From positions 28,223,995-28,287,994 of the forward strand of contig CM055096.1 of assembly GCA_029204225.1 (NCBI GenBank): a DNA stretch of 64,000 bases. Reading direction: 5' to 3'. Origin of the DNA: Diphasiastrum complanatum. Its lineage: Eukaryota; Streptophyta; Lycopodiopsida; Lycopodiales; Lycopodiaceae. A program made the position numbers and the translations under genes. A model generated the notes under the pieces. That model saw only the letters and a list, made by a program, of their open reading frames with translations. It was not told the origin of the DNA and searched no databases. This document shows, piece by piece, positions 10,259 to 20,179 of the stretch; positions within the stretch are counted from its first letter, which is position 1; each line of letters starts with the position of its first letter.

Positions 10259-10982
10259 AAGAAACAAGAAGTTGAGAGGACACAAGACATTTCAAGCTTT
10301 TCAGTGAGTGAATAAAGTGCAAATCTCTTTGAGAGATTGTATGCTTGCCGCCAATCACTTTTGATGAAAGCTTGAACAATATTCAGCTGACTAGAAAAAC
10401 TTGAAAGCTGGGGTCAGGAACCTTTCTTGGCATTCTAAGTACACTAGTTGACAACATGTAGTCAATTTACTATCTCTGGATCAGCATGCGGAGAAGCTCA
10501 AGTGAGAAAGGTTGTATAACTTACCATGCACAATTGCACTACATTTGTTGCCAAGAACCTAATAAGTTTTGGACTTGGCTTCAGATGTGCTTGAGTTGAT
10601 AGCTGTCTTATTATGTTGCCTCTTTTGAGTGCTTAAAAGCAGGACCCACATGGATGGCCCTTGTGGTACTTGTGGAGGTCATTTCTCCACCTGAATACAG
10701 AGTTTTTTACTGCTATTATCACCAAAAGTTTCCTCACGATGTTGTATATGACTCTTTTGCTAAATTGATGAATGTGACTGTTAGCCATTTTTAATGTTAG
10801 AAGAATGGAACATGAATGTTAGTCATTCAGGAACCAGGATTAGTGATGTACAAGTTTTCAAAGCTAATGGCATCTGAAACTGTTTATTGTCGTTGTTGCT
10901 AAATTGATTCAAAATTTTGAGGTGTCGAAAAGGTTCTATCTAATCTGGGAAATGGATTGTTGATATATTCTTATGATTTCAC
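10259..10982 (+). other. SFH 3' UTR and intergenic DNA
   Basis: No coding signal is visible. The 3' UTR end cannot be placed. Confidence 0.4.
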
Positions 10983-11209
10983 CAGACATTCGCGTCCGGG
11001 GGGGTTTGGGCATTATTGCGCCCACGTCTGGCGCCCGGGCGCGTCCGCGTCCGACCCTTGGGTGCGGGGTCGGGCGCGTCCTTTTTTAAAAAAATAAATA
11101 AAAAATACACTATAAATTTTAAAAGAAAAATGTGTGCCCACCCTGGATGCGCCCGGGCCCGGACGCACGCGTCCGGACGTGAGTCTGCGTCCCCCACCCA
11201 CTTCCTTAG
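10983..11209. mobile_element. GC-rich 227-bp insertion candidate (MITE-like) with 8-bp flanking repeat
   Basis: Two very GC-rich arms (about 10989-11081 and 11131-11200, with many CGCGTCCG words) flank an A/T-rich core. GATTTCAC occurs directly at both edges (10975-10982 and 11210-11217), like an 8-bp target-site duplication. Inside, CAGACATTCGCGTCCGG near the left edge is mirrored by CCGGACGTGAGTCTG at about 11172-11186, an imperfect inverted terminus. The right inverted copy is 23 bases inside the duplication, which weakens the case. Base composition contrasts sharply with the AT-rich surroundings. Confidence 0.45.
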
Positions 11210-11217
11210 GATTTCAC

Positions 11218-12923
11218 ATTGAAAAACAATCTTATCATTTAATATACTCCACTTTCTTTTATTGTAGTTTGCTACAAGAAACTAACCAAACATGAAATTG
11301 ACCACTATCCCAGCATTGAGCACCGGAAACAAGTCTATGTTATGGCCATTCATGCAGTCATGATCAAATTTAGCACAATTGTCCAGCTATTTATTTGATG
11401 GAACGTGTTGGCTTGTAATTCTCCATCACCTGTTGTATGCTGACTGTTTCTCAGCACTTCTTTCTGGATTCGTTATTCTCCACTATGCCTGTACTTTAAT
11501 TTGACTACCACTAGATGTTGTATGCGCGAAGTACATCCATTTTCATACTTCATTATATTTTTATGATGTGCAATTTTCAGTTATCATGTTAATTGTTCCC
11601 CGTCAAAGTGAGGCCAGGGAGCAAGATGATCTCAAAAGATTATATAACGTGTTTTTCAGCTTTAATGCACTTTGGTTAGATCCATGTAAGTCAACATGTA
11701 TTAAGTATGTTGCAGCATGAGCGATGATGACTAACTTGGGCTTTAATGAGCAATATGTGAGCGTGCTAATTTCCTGGCATTCATAATGTGATTACTTATT
11801 CCACATCTTTTGTAGAATAACCAGACTACTTTATCATGAGCCTGACGGTTCTATAAGGTAAAGTGAAGATAGAAGATTCTAAATAAACTATGCGAAAATG
11901 CCTAAACCTTGAGAGAGAGGACACAAGTCGTCACCTCAACGTAGGCTCTATGCAAATGTCATAGACCATGATTGCAAGAGGTGGCAAAGAAGTTGCCAAA
12001 ATCCACCAAATAGAGCACCAAGTAAGAAGGTAAGCTGCCAAATAAGGGAAATATAGTGAAAGAGAGGTACCAATTGGTTGTTGCTCAGAAAACAGGCAAA
12101 ATGGCCTCCAAAACAAATGATGGTACTGCAAAAGACCAGCAAGCGAAAGTGTGCAAAAATTTGTCAATGTCACCTCCAAGTAGGGCCCTGGAAATAGGTG
12201 GGTATGTTGCCTTGAAAAATCAGCAAGGGCGCTCAAACTGCGGCAGAAAAGAGGGTGATGCAATTGCTAGAATGTTGGCCAAAAACCACCAAACAACTGC
12301 TAATAGTAATTGTTCATAAATATATCTGGTGTGTAATGCAGCATACTGTGAGTTGATGCATGTGACTTTAAACTGAGGGTTCCATTGAGGTCAAGAAGTT
12401 TGGATTGTTGTGTGGAGCTAAGGGTGAGAATGGAACCTTGATATTATCTTGGCATTGGCTCTAATTTGAGGGCATATAAGAATTAAAGGGACAAATTATG
12501 AGCTAATCTACTTTGTGGACACACTTGTTGTGAAGATTAGTGAGATACTTTTAGAACTTAAGCAAAGCCTGAATGTTCTGCTTGGGATGGGTGTTAGTGG
12601 CATTGGATTCTAGTGATTTAAGGTTCCAGCTTTGGTGACCTATCAATAGCTCCAGGGTTATAATTGTATCAAGTTCCTACTTATGATTGCATAGTGAGTT
12701 GATCTGCAAGCTTGATAATCTTTGGGGGGTATTTCATATCGTGGCTTATGGATAGACTATCCAAATGTGCAAATTGTACTTTACGTCAGGTGGTGTAATC
12801 ATTTTTGTGCGTTCCCGGCGCCCTCATCTCCTATTCCCCTCAGACTACACCCTCGGGATCACGAGGGCCTCACTTACTGGAATGCCCTCAAATGAATGCA
12901 CCAGCTAGTACTTACCAAACTCT
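11218..12923. other. intergenic, no gene recognised
   Basis: It is AT-rich with short open frames only. A frame at 12056-12319 lies in locally repetitive sequence (GCCAAA..CCACCAAA words) and has no recognisable domain. Confidence 0.4.
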
Positions 12924-13290
12924 TGTTGAATTTCACTCGTGTGGGAGTGTCACAAAGTGTGTTATTGATCTCCTAAGACTTTGTGATTGCATCACACATA
13001 GATTGAAAACTAAGATCTATTCCATAAATCTTAGGCGAGAGCACATTATTACATGCATAAATCAACCATACAAGTACTTTAACACGTGTGGAGACTTGTA
13101 CTACAACAAACTAAGTATGAAAATGTCTTCTTCTTGGGTAGAGAGAGAATCCAATCAAGAAAACTCAAGTAGAGAGAGGAAACCAATTTGACTCAAAATA
13201 GTGTAAAAATCTCATAACTCCAAAAACTTACAATATAAATGGATTGATGCTCATATATATAGCTACTTGAGGTAGAGGGGAGAGAAACAT
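12924..13290 (-). repeat. LTR-like repeat, 3' copy
   Basis: This is the left partner of 14037-14353. It carries an extra GA-rich block of about 64 bases near 13122-13185 that the right copy lacks. Confidence 0.6.
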
Positions 13291-14024
13291 GATTGATAGA
13301 TTTCTAGCTTTCTATTGGTCACCAACTCTCATGCCCAACGCATGGAGATGTGTCACTCACAAAAGCTAATCTTGACACATGTAAGTAGCCTAACCAAACT
13401 CCAGCTACATCACTTTTGACTTTTGGCCTAATCATAACTTGACATGTGTATTTGCACAAATTGCCTCTAATGCCTAGGTCAACTTGACTCAAGCACACAA
13501 AAGCACTCAAAAACATCCACAAATGACTCAAATACAGTTGGATTGCATGAAACTATGTGGCTATGACCTCAAAAAACTGTCTAGATTTCAAATAGACAAG
13601 ATTGACAAGCTTTTCCTTGAGTTTTTGGATTAAACAAGAAATAAGTGAGCCTAAATTGATGTGTCCACATAGGTTAGGTGCCTTACTTGCCTCACTCTGA
13701 AAGCCTATAACTTCCTGAAGACACATCCAATTGACTTGAAATCAATGCACTAGAAACTACCTTCACTAGCTTTTCAACAAGCTATCAAGCACATGATTTG
13801 GATCTACCTTGGAGAAACACCAACCATTCAAATTTTGGCGATCTCGCACGTGCCTGAGAGTACAATTCGTATAGTACCCAACATGGATCAATCCAATGTG
13901 ATTTTGATCCATTTAGACTCTAAAATCTCCTTGATAGCCATAGAGATGCAACCACACTCAAAAATCTTGATTTCAAGGCAAATTTTCACATCAAACTTGA
14001 CATATGCATGGATATCTTAGGCTA

Positions 14025-14036
14025 GCTATGATACCA
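14025..14036 (-). other. primer-binding site (tRNA-Met-like)
   Basis: The minus strand reads TGGTATCATAGC, which is 11 of 12 bases of the common TGGTATCAGAGC site, and it abuts the LTR-like repeat. Confidence 0.6.
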
Positions 14037-14353
14037 TGTCGAATTTCACACGTGTGGTAGTGCCACAAAGTGTGTTATTAATCTCTGAAGACTTTGTGAT
14101 TGCACATAGATCACACATAGATTGAAAACCAAGATCTATTCCATAAATCTAAGGCAAGAGCACATTACTACATGCATAAATCAACCATACAAGTACTTTA
14201 ACATGTGTGGAGACTTGTACTACAACAAAATAAGTATGACCAATTTGACTCAAAATAGTGTAGAAATCTCATAACTCCAAAAACTTACAATACAAATGGA
14301 TTGATGCTCATATATATAGCTACTTGAGGTAGAGGGGAGTGAAACATGATTGG
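14037..14353 (-). repeat. LTR-like repeat, 5' copy
   Basis: This is the right partner of 12924-13290. It starts with TG at 14037, directly after the primer-binding site. Confidence 0.6.
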
Positions 14354-14396
14354 AACCCTTCTTTACCTCCTCTAAATCCTATTGGCAAGTGATTAC

Positions 14397-14525
14397 GCTG
14401 ACATGTGTCACTCATCCACTGGACCAAGTGTCCAAGTGAGCATGTGACATGTGTCATGTTTGACTGGTCAACCCTGACATGTGTCACTCATTCACTGGAC
14501 CAAGTGTCCCAGTGAGCATAAGACA
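14397..14525. repeat. two tandem copies of a ~72-bp unit
   Basis: CTGACATGTGTCACTCA followed by a CACTGGACCAAGTGTCC segment and AGTGAGCAT occurs twice (about 14399 and 14471). It lies next to the LTR-like repeat and may belong to its outer part. Confidence 0.7.
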
Positions 14526-14806
14526 TGTTCCTACTTTTTAGGAGGTTAGTCTAGCCACTCCTAATTAATGACCCAATATCCTATACCCAAGCAACATGCG
14601 ACTTTGAGGCTCATAAACTTAATTAACAACTTTATTCATATTTCCATTACAAAGGTCACCACAGGCCGGTGACTTAGCCATTTTTTTACAAGAAGTACAT
14701 CTATAAGTAAAAATAGTAAACAACCGGGACATGGAGTAAAAGCTATGACATCTTGCCTATATCTGCACGTATATGCACTACTCCATGTGTCTCAATTAGA
14801 GTGTCT

Positions 14807-15038
14807 ACCATTTCTAATCTCTTCGGTGGACTGTACTCATTTTTGTTTTTGTGAGTATGAATTAATTTTTTAAGATCCTGTTGGGCAACTAGAACACTTA
14901 AAATTGTGATTATACTTAGCATAATCTTTCTATTGCATTGTTTTTGCATCTAGCAGCTGATTGTAATGGGAGAGCTGTTCTGCAATATCTCTGCTCTCTT
15001 CTCCATTCATGTTTTCTATTCTCCCTTGTCCCATCAGA
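14807..15038 (+). repeat. 232-bp direct repeat, copy 1
   Basis: It is nearly identical and equal in length to 18111-18342. It lies 54 bases before the copia gag start, so it is probably the element's leader sequence, and no LTR precedes it. Confidence 0.75.
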
Positions 15039-15092
15039 GTGTAGTCCAATAAACCATGAGATTAAGTTTGTTCTATTTGTATTACTGTTAAC

Positions 15093-15704
15093 ATGTCTCA
15101 TATTGGTAGCTCTTCATCTTCATCATCCAACAAAGCTAGAGTCATTGACAAGTTCAATGGTTCTAGCTTCTATATCTGGAAGTTAAAACTTCGGATGATG
15201 TTGATAGATAAAGATCTTTGGGATGTAGTAGAAGGTTCTGACCTCAAACTAGAAGGTGGTGATCGAGCAAACGCATGGAAGATTAAAGATCAGAAAGCCT
15301 TAGCATGTATCACACTCAATCTGGCCGACTCCCAAATATCCCATGTTACCACATGCAAAACCTCTACGGATGCATTAGATTTGTTATCAAATCTCTATAA
15401 GACTCATGACGTAACCACTAGATTACATCTTAGAAGAAAGTTCTTTACTCTTAGCATGTCTGATTCTACTGCCAACACTTCTCACATCAACAACTTCAAA
15501 TCTTTAATGGATCAATTATCAACTGTAGGATGTGCTATTCAAGATGATGATGTCGTTATGGTCATCTTCTTCAAGAAGAAATGCGAAGAAAGACCAGCGG
15601 CCTGTCCATCAAAGACAAATCCATGGCCCTATACACCAAGAAGACTATTCCAAGGGCAAGAATCAAGTGCAGCAACAACAACAGAAGCCTCATACTCAAG
15701 CTGA
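15093..15704 (+). pseudogene. copia gag (UBN2-type)
   Basis: The frame begins after a Ser-rich N-terminus with KFNGSSFYIWKLKLRMML and DLWDVVEG, then DALDLLSNLYKT and RRKFFTLSMSD. This is the order of the gag-polypeptide (UBN2/DUF4219-like) domain of plant copia elements. A frameshift near 15590 moves the C-terminus into another frame at about 15532-15819, where a degenerate CX2C-type knuckle (YKYFKRANHAIKKCR) has lost its first two cysteines. Gag would form the virus-like particle; this copy cannot. Confidence 0.75.
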
Positions 15705-15869
15705 GCATGGTGGATCGCGCAAGAAGATTTTCTACAAATATTTCAAGAGAGCCAATCACGCCATCAAGAAGTGTCGCATCCACATCTACAATGAGGCAAA
15801 GAAGCAACAACAACAATAGCCAGACTCCTCCAATGCGACGAAATTCAAGGAGCAAGATACACACTTGTT

Positions 15870-17709
15870 AATGGCTTACAACAGCAGCAACGAAGACTCT
15901 GATAGCTGGTACCTAGATAGCGGCGCTGCCCAACAGATGACCTCTCGCAAGGAATGGTTAACTGCGTATGCAGCTTATAGAAGAGATCAATTCATCTACC
16001 TCGGAGATTCAAGCACCATACACGTTGAAGGCAAATGAATGGTCAAGATCAAATTCAACAACGATCTATCTATTTGTGCTCCCAACGTCCTTCATGTTCC
16101 TCAACTATCAAAGAACATATTATCAGTCTCTAAGATAACTGATGAGGGCTACACTGTCACTTTCTCATTTGAGCAATGTACAATCTTCGATGAAGATATC
16201 ACTCTAACTACATGCACTAGAGTCGGAAATCTTTACGTACTCTCTAATTTAGTTGCATTAGCTAGCATCTCTCATGAAAATGTAAACGATAATGCTATTC
16301 TGTGGCATATTTGATTTGGACACGTGAATACAAGCTTACTTTCCTAAATGCGTTGTAATAACTTAGTTGATGGATTGTATTTTTCTTTTTCATTAGATAG
16401 GAAATCTTTCTTTTGTGAATCATGCGTCTATGGCAAACACTCTAGAAGCAAGTTTCCCAACTCACATTCCATCAAAACAAAACATGTATTGGATCTTGTA
16501 CGTAGCGATCTTTGTGGTCCAGTGCCAACTCCGTCCTTAGGAGATGCAATCTATTTTATCACTTTCATAGATGATTATTCTAGATAGTCTACAGTCATGT
16601 TCATTAAGCAAAAATTTGAAGCCTTTGAATGCTTCAAGAGATTCAAGGCCCTGGTTGAGACACAAGCATCTACAAAAGTGAAAGCACTCCGAACTGATGA
16701 TGGCGGCGAATACCAAGGAGTGGATTATCAAGAAATTTTCAGTCCTGTCATCAAGATGCAGTCAATCAGGACTTTGATTGCGTTAGCAATCGCGGAAGAC
16801 CTTGAAATGAACCAAATGGATGTCAAGACAACATTTCTCAACGACAACGTCGAGGAAGAGCTGTATACCTTCCAATCAGAAGGATTAGAAGTCAAAGGCC
16901 AAGAGCACAAAGTGTGCAAACTGCACAAAGCAATCTACGATCTAAAACAGGCCGCAAGAGCATGGTTCGATAGAATCAACTCTTAGCTCATTCAATTGGG
17001 ATTTGCAAACAATTCAGCTGACTGTAATGTTTATTTGAAGCATATAGACACCACTTCAGTTCACATAGCTTTTCACATAGATGATGCGTTTATTTTGTCT
17101 AACGACACTTCTCTTCTGCACACTATTAAGAGTGATCTATCAAAGGAATGTGACATGACTGATTTAGGAGCTGTCCATTTTTTGCTAGGAATTTACATTA
17201 CTAGAAATAGACTTCAGAAGAAGATCTATCTTAGCCAGCAGACATATCTAAAGGGCATTTTAGAAAAATTTCATATGTCTGATTGCAAACCAATTAATAC
17301 TCCAATGGATCCAAGTATAGTATTGACTAAACCTACTTGTGCTGATTCTGATAGTGAAGTACTCGACATAGTAAAGTACCCTTATCATTCACTAATAGGA
17401 TCTTTGATGTATGCAATGTTGTGTACTAGACCAGATTTAGCATACACTGTTAGCACGTTAAGTCAATTCATGTCTAATCTTAAGATCTCTCATTGGAAAG
17501 CATTAAAGAGAGTGATGAGATATATTTAGGAAAGTTTAGATTACATTTTATGTTATGATGACAATGCTATTGACCCACTCGTCCTGCGAGGTTACTCCGA
17601 CTCAGATTGGCAAGGAATAGTCTCTACCAAAAAATCTACCTCCAGGTTCTATTTCTATCTGGCAAAGGGACCGATTTAGTGGAACTCAAGCAGAAGTCAA
17701 TTACGCTTT
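15870..17709 (+). pseudogene. copia pol (protease, truncated integrase, RT, RNase H start)
   Basis: In order: protease WYLDSGAA near 15910; the GAG-pre-integrase segment with LWHI near 16300; CESCVYGKHSRSKF and an integrase core with SDLCGP and FIDDYSR; then ALRTDDGGEYQ near 16690. This is joined directly to YQEIFSPVIKMQSIR, a mid-RT motif, so the C-terminal integrase and RT fingers are missing by an in-frame junction. RT continues MDVKTTFLN, then FHIDDAFILSND in place of the usual YVDD box, SLMYAM and RPDLAYTVS. In-frame stops occur near 16038, 16314, 16347, 16588, 16986 and 17528. RNase H reads GYSDSDWQG and breaks off at 17710. Confidence 0.8.
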
Positions 17710-17710
17710 C

Positions 17711-18103
17711 TGTAATTAATATATGGATGAATTCTATAAATGGATCATCCAGGCACACTCTACGTGATACTCCGTCCATGAGACGAATGATTTTGAGCCT
17801 CCCAGTTACGTCGTCATTCTGGTTGTAACTGCTATTTTGTTGTGCTTCAGTGTAATATAGCAGCAACACGCTTTTCTATCTATGTATAATGTAGATGAAT
17901 GCTTGTTGTGACTGAATGCACTTTATCGCTGTTTGATCACGCTTGTTTACTCACTCTGATCAGAACATAGACGTCTACAACTCCTTCGCTTCTGATCAGA
18001 CGATGACTGTCTTTGACGCCTGAGGAGCTCGCGATATCATACTGCTCTTTCCATCTATTTTAGAGCTAAACTTCATATTGAATCCCTTTTCAGTAATACC
18101 ACA
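17711..18103 (+). repeat. LTR-like repeat U, plus copy (TG...CA)
   Basis: This 393-bp repeat starts TGTAATTAATA and ends AATACCACA. It is matched in reverse orientation by 19133-19521. It interrupts copia RNase H coding sequence and is followed seven bases later by the second 232-bp leader-like repeat. This suggests an LTR shared between two fused relatives of the same element. Confidence 0.7.
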
Positions 18104-18110
18104 CACACAA

Positions 18111-18342
18111 ACCATTTCTAATCTCTTCAGTGGACTGTACTCATTTTTGTTTTTGTGAGTATGAATTCATTTTTTAAGATCTTGTTGGGCAACTAGAACA
18201 CTTAAAGCTATGATTATACTTAGCATAAGCTTTCTATTAGACTGTTTTTGCATCTAGCAGCTGATTGTAACGGGAGAGCTGTTTCGCAATATTCATGCTC
18301 TCTTCTCCGTTCACGTCCTCTATTCTCACTTGCCCCATCAGA
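18111..18342 (+). repeat. 232-bp direct repeat, copy 2
   Basis: Partner of 14807-15038. It stands just after LTR-like repeat U, as a leader would, and is cut off at its right end by the TRIM-like element. Confidence 0.75.
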
Positions 18343-18970
18343 TGTTGGAGGATGCAAGCTACGAACAAAGCGGATGTGTCCGAAAAGGCACCAAAAAGAG
18401 TGCATTCGTCCCAACAACAAATGGAGACTATAACAGAATCCACATATAAGCTCATTGTAGACAATGTACCCTTGTCACCTGGTACCAGACCTTTTGGGAT
18501 CAAAGGAGAATGATGGCGGGTGGCTAGGTGGTGGAGATGGGATCCCACGTGCAGCCCGCAGGTGCGCACGCAACACGTCACATCATCTATTGGACCACTC
18601 ACCGTTGCTGACAAACTTTGAGCTGGTATCAGAGCAAGCAATCTGGTTTAGAATGAGCAAGTGGGGGTTTCCTTCGCCTTGTGCTCGCTTGAGTGGGAGT
18701 ATTGGAGGATGCAAGCTATGCACAAAGCGGCTACGTCTGAAAAGGCACCAAAAAGAGTGCATTCGTCCCATAAGCAAATGGAGACTATAACATAACCCAT
18801 ATATAAGCTCATTGTAGACAATGTACCCTTGTCCCCTGGTACCAGCCCTTTTGGGGTCAAAGGGGAATGATGGCGGGTGGCTAGGTGGTGGGGATGGGAT
18901 CCCACGCACGGCCCGCAGGTGCGCACGGAACGCGCCACATCGTCTACTGGACCGCTCTCCGCTGCCGACA
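18343..18970 (+). mobile_element. TRIM-like miniature LTR element
   Basis: Two direct repeats of exactly 271 bp (18343-18613 and 18700-18970) flank only 86 bases. The first begins TGTTGGAGGATGC and both end in GACA. The interior starts with a perfect initiator-Met primer site (18624-18635) and ends in a purine tract (GAGTGGGAG) abutting the second repeat. There is no coding capacity. The second repeat's first bases read TA in place of TG. I found no target-site duplication. Confidence 0.75.
18624..18635 (+). other. primer-binding site of the TRIM-like element
   Basis: TGGTATCAGAGC, a perfect match to the usual plant initiator-Met site, lies ten bases after the first terminal repeat. Confidence 0.8.
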
Positions 18971-19132
18971 AAAAATAACTTGACTATGGTGGCCACAATT
19001 GTTATGGCCATATTCAATCAAGGACATGGAATAGTCCTAATATGGTAGACCGTGGCCCTCAAGTGTTTGAGATTATTGGTCATGCCTAGATTTAATTCCA
19101 TGTCGAGGCCTGTTTGTGGCTAATGACCTTGA

Positions 19133-19521
19133 TGTGGTATTACTGAAAAGGGATTCAATATGAAGTTTAGTTTTGAAATAGATGGAAAGAACAGTATGAT
19201 ATCGCGAGATCCTTAGGCGTCAAAGACAGCCATCGTCTGATCAGAAGTGAAGGAGTCGTAGACGTCCGTGTTCTGATCAGAGTGAGTAAACAAGCGTGAT
19301 CAAACAACAATAAAGTGCATTCACAACAAGCATTCATCTACGTTATACACAGATAGAAAAACGTGCTGCTGCGATATTACACTGTAGCACAACAAAATAA
19401 CAGCTACAATCAGAATGACGGCATAACTGGGAGGCTCAAAATCATTCGTCTCATGGACGGAGCATCACGTAGAGTGTGCCTGGATGATCCATTTATAGAA
19501 TTCATTCATGTATTAATTACA
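19133..19521 (-). repeat. LTR-like repeat U, inverted copy
   Basis: This is the reverse complement of 17711-18103, starting TGTGGTATTAC and ending TTAATTACA, so it also has TG...CA ends. With the plus copy it makes an inverted pair about 1 kb apart. Confidence 0.7.
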
Positions 19522-19766
19522 ATAAATATTTGTCACCTAATTAGGTAAGCCATTGCACTTGGAAGTATTTGGCTTGTGTGACAATTGTACATGGTCAACC
19601 TGTAGGGAATGTTGACGCGGACGAGGACTTGCAAATTCTCTCACTTCGCATTTTACGTGAAGTGGCTTTTTCTCACTTCGCAAATTCTAGGAAGTGCCTG
19701 GAACGTTCCTCGTTGAAAAATAATTGACTGTCGAGTGTTTTCTTAGAGACTCTTCAGGATTTTGCG

Positions 19767-19846
19767 AAAAAGCCGACAGTGCCCTTAAAAATGCGACACT
19801 ATCCTTAAAAAGTCGACAGTGCCCTTAAAAAGACGACAGTGTCTTC
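19767..19846. repeat. four tandem 20-bp units
   Basis: AAAAAGCCGACAGTGCCCTT and three close variants run head to tail. Related GTGTCG/CGACAC words with A-runs continue irregularly to about 20035. The unit is not a multiple of three and no array spacer exists, so this is neither coding nor CRISPR. Confidence 0.85.
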
Positions 19847-20179
19847 AAAACAGTTTACTTCTTCAAAATAGCTGAACGGAAGAAGCTGAAGGCAAGTGTC
19901 ACTTTTTCGAGAAAGTGCGAAAAAGCTGACATTGTAAAAAATAGTTGAATTGGTGAACTATGCTGAAGTGTCGCATTTTGGGATAAGCCGACACTGTCGC
20001 TTTTTGGAAAAAGCCCACACTGTGAAAAACATAGTTTATTTCTGCAGACTGTTGCGACACAGTGTGTATTTCTGCAGAGTTGTTCTAAATGCTAATTCGT
20101 GGAAGTTCTTGAAGATGACCAAGTCTTCAATGATCTTCAAATTATTGAACTTAACATCTGAACTTGAAATATGATAGGA

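Larger units (their letters stand above)
12924..14450 (-). mobile_element. coding-free LTR-type retroelement (minus strand)
   Basis: Direct repeats begin TGTTGAATTTCAC at 12924 and TGTCGAATTTCAC at 14037. They stay similar to about 13290 and 14353, apart from a block of about 64 bases present only in the left copy (13122-13185 or so). Just inside the right repeat, 14025-14036 read on the minus strand gives TGGTATCATAGC, one mismatch from the initiator-Met primer site. This makes the right copy the 5' LTR. The 0.75-kb interior has no gag or pol, so the element would depend on proteins from elsewhere. Outer LTR ends are uncertain. Confidence 0.6.
15093..17710 (+). mobile_element. Ty1/copia element, internally deleted and decayed
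   Basis: Gag, degenerate zinc knuckle, protease, integrase start, reverse transcriptase and the start of RNase H lie in copia order. Integrase jumps from its second catalytic aspartate region straight into the middle of the RT. RNase H stops at 17710, where an LTR-like repeat begins. No 5' LTR is seen. Confidence 0.85.

Noticed and set aside
12056-12319. 87-residue plus-strand frame
   Set aside because: It lies in locally repetitive DNA with no domain and no flanking exon signals.
19767-19846. CRISPR-like array
   Set aside because: The units are contiguous 20-mers without spacers, in a eukaryotic repeat context.
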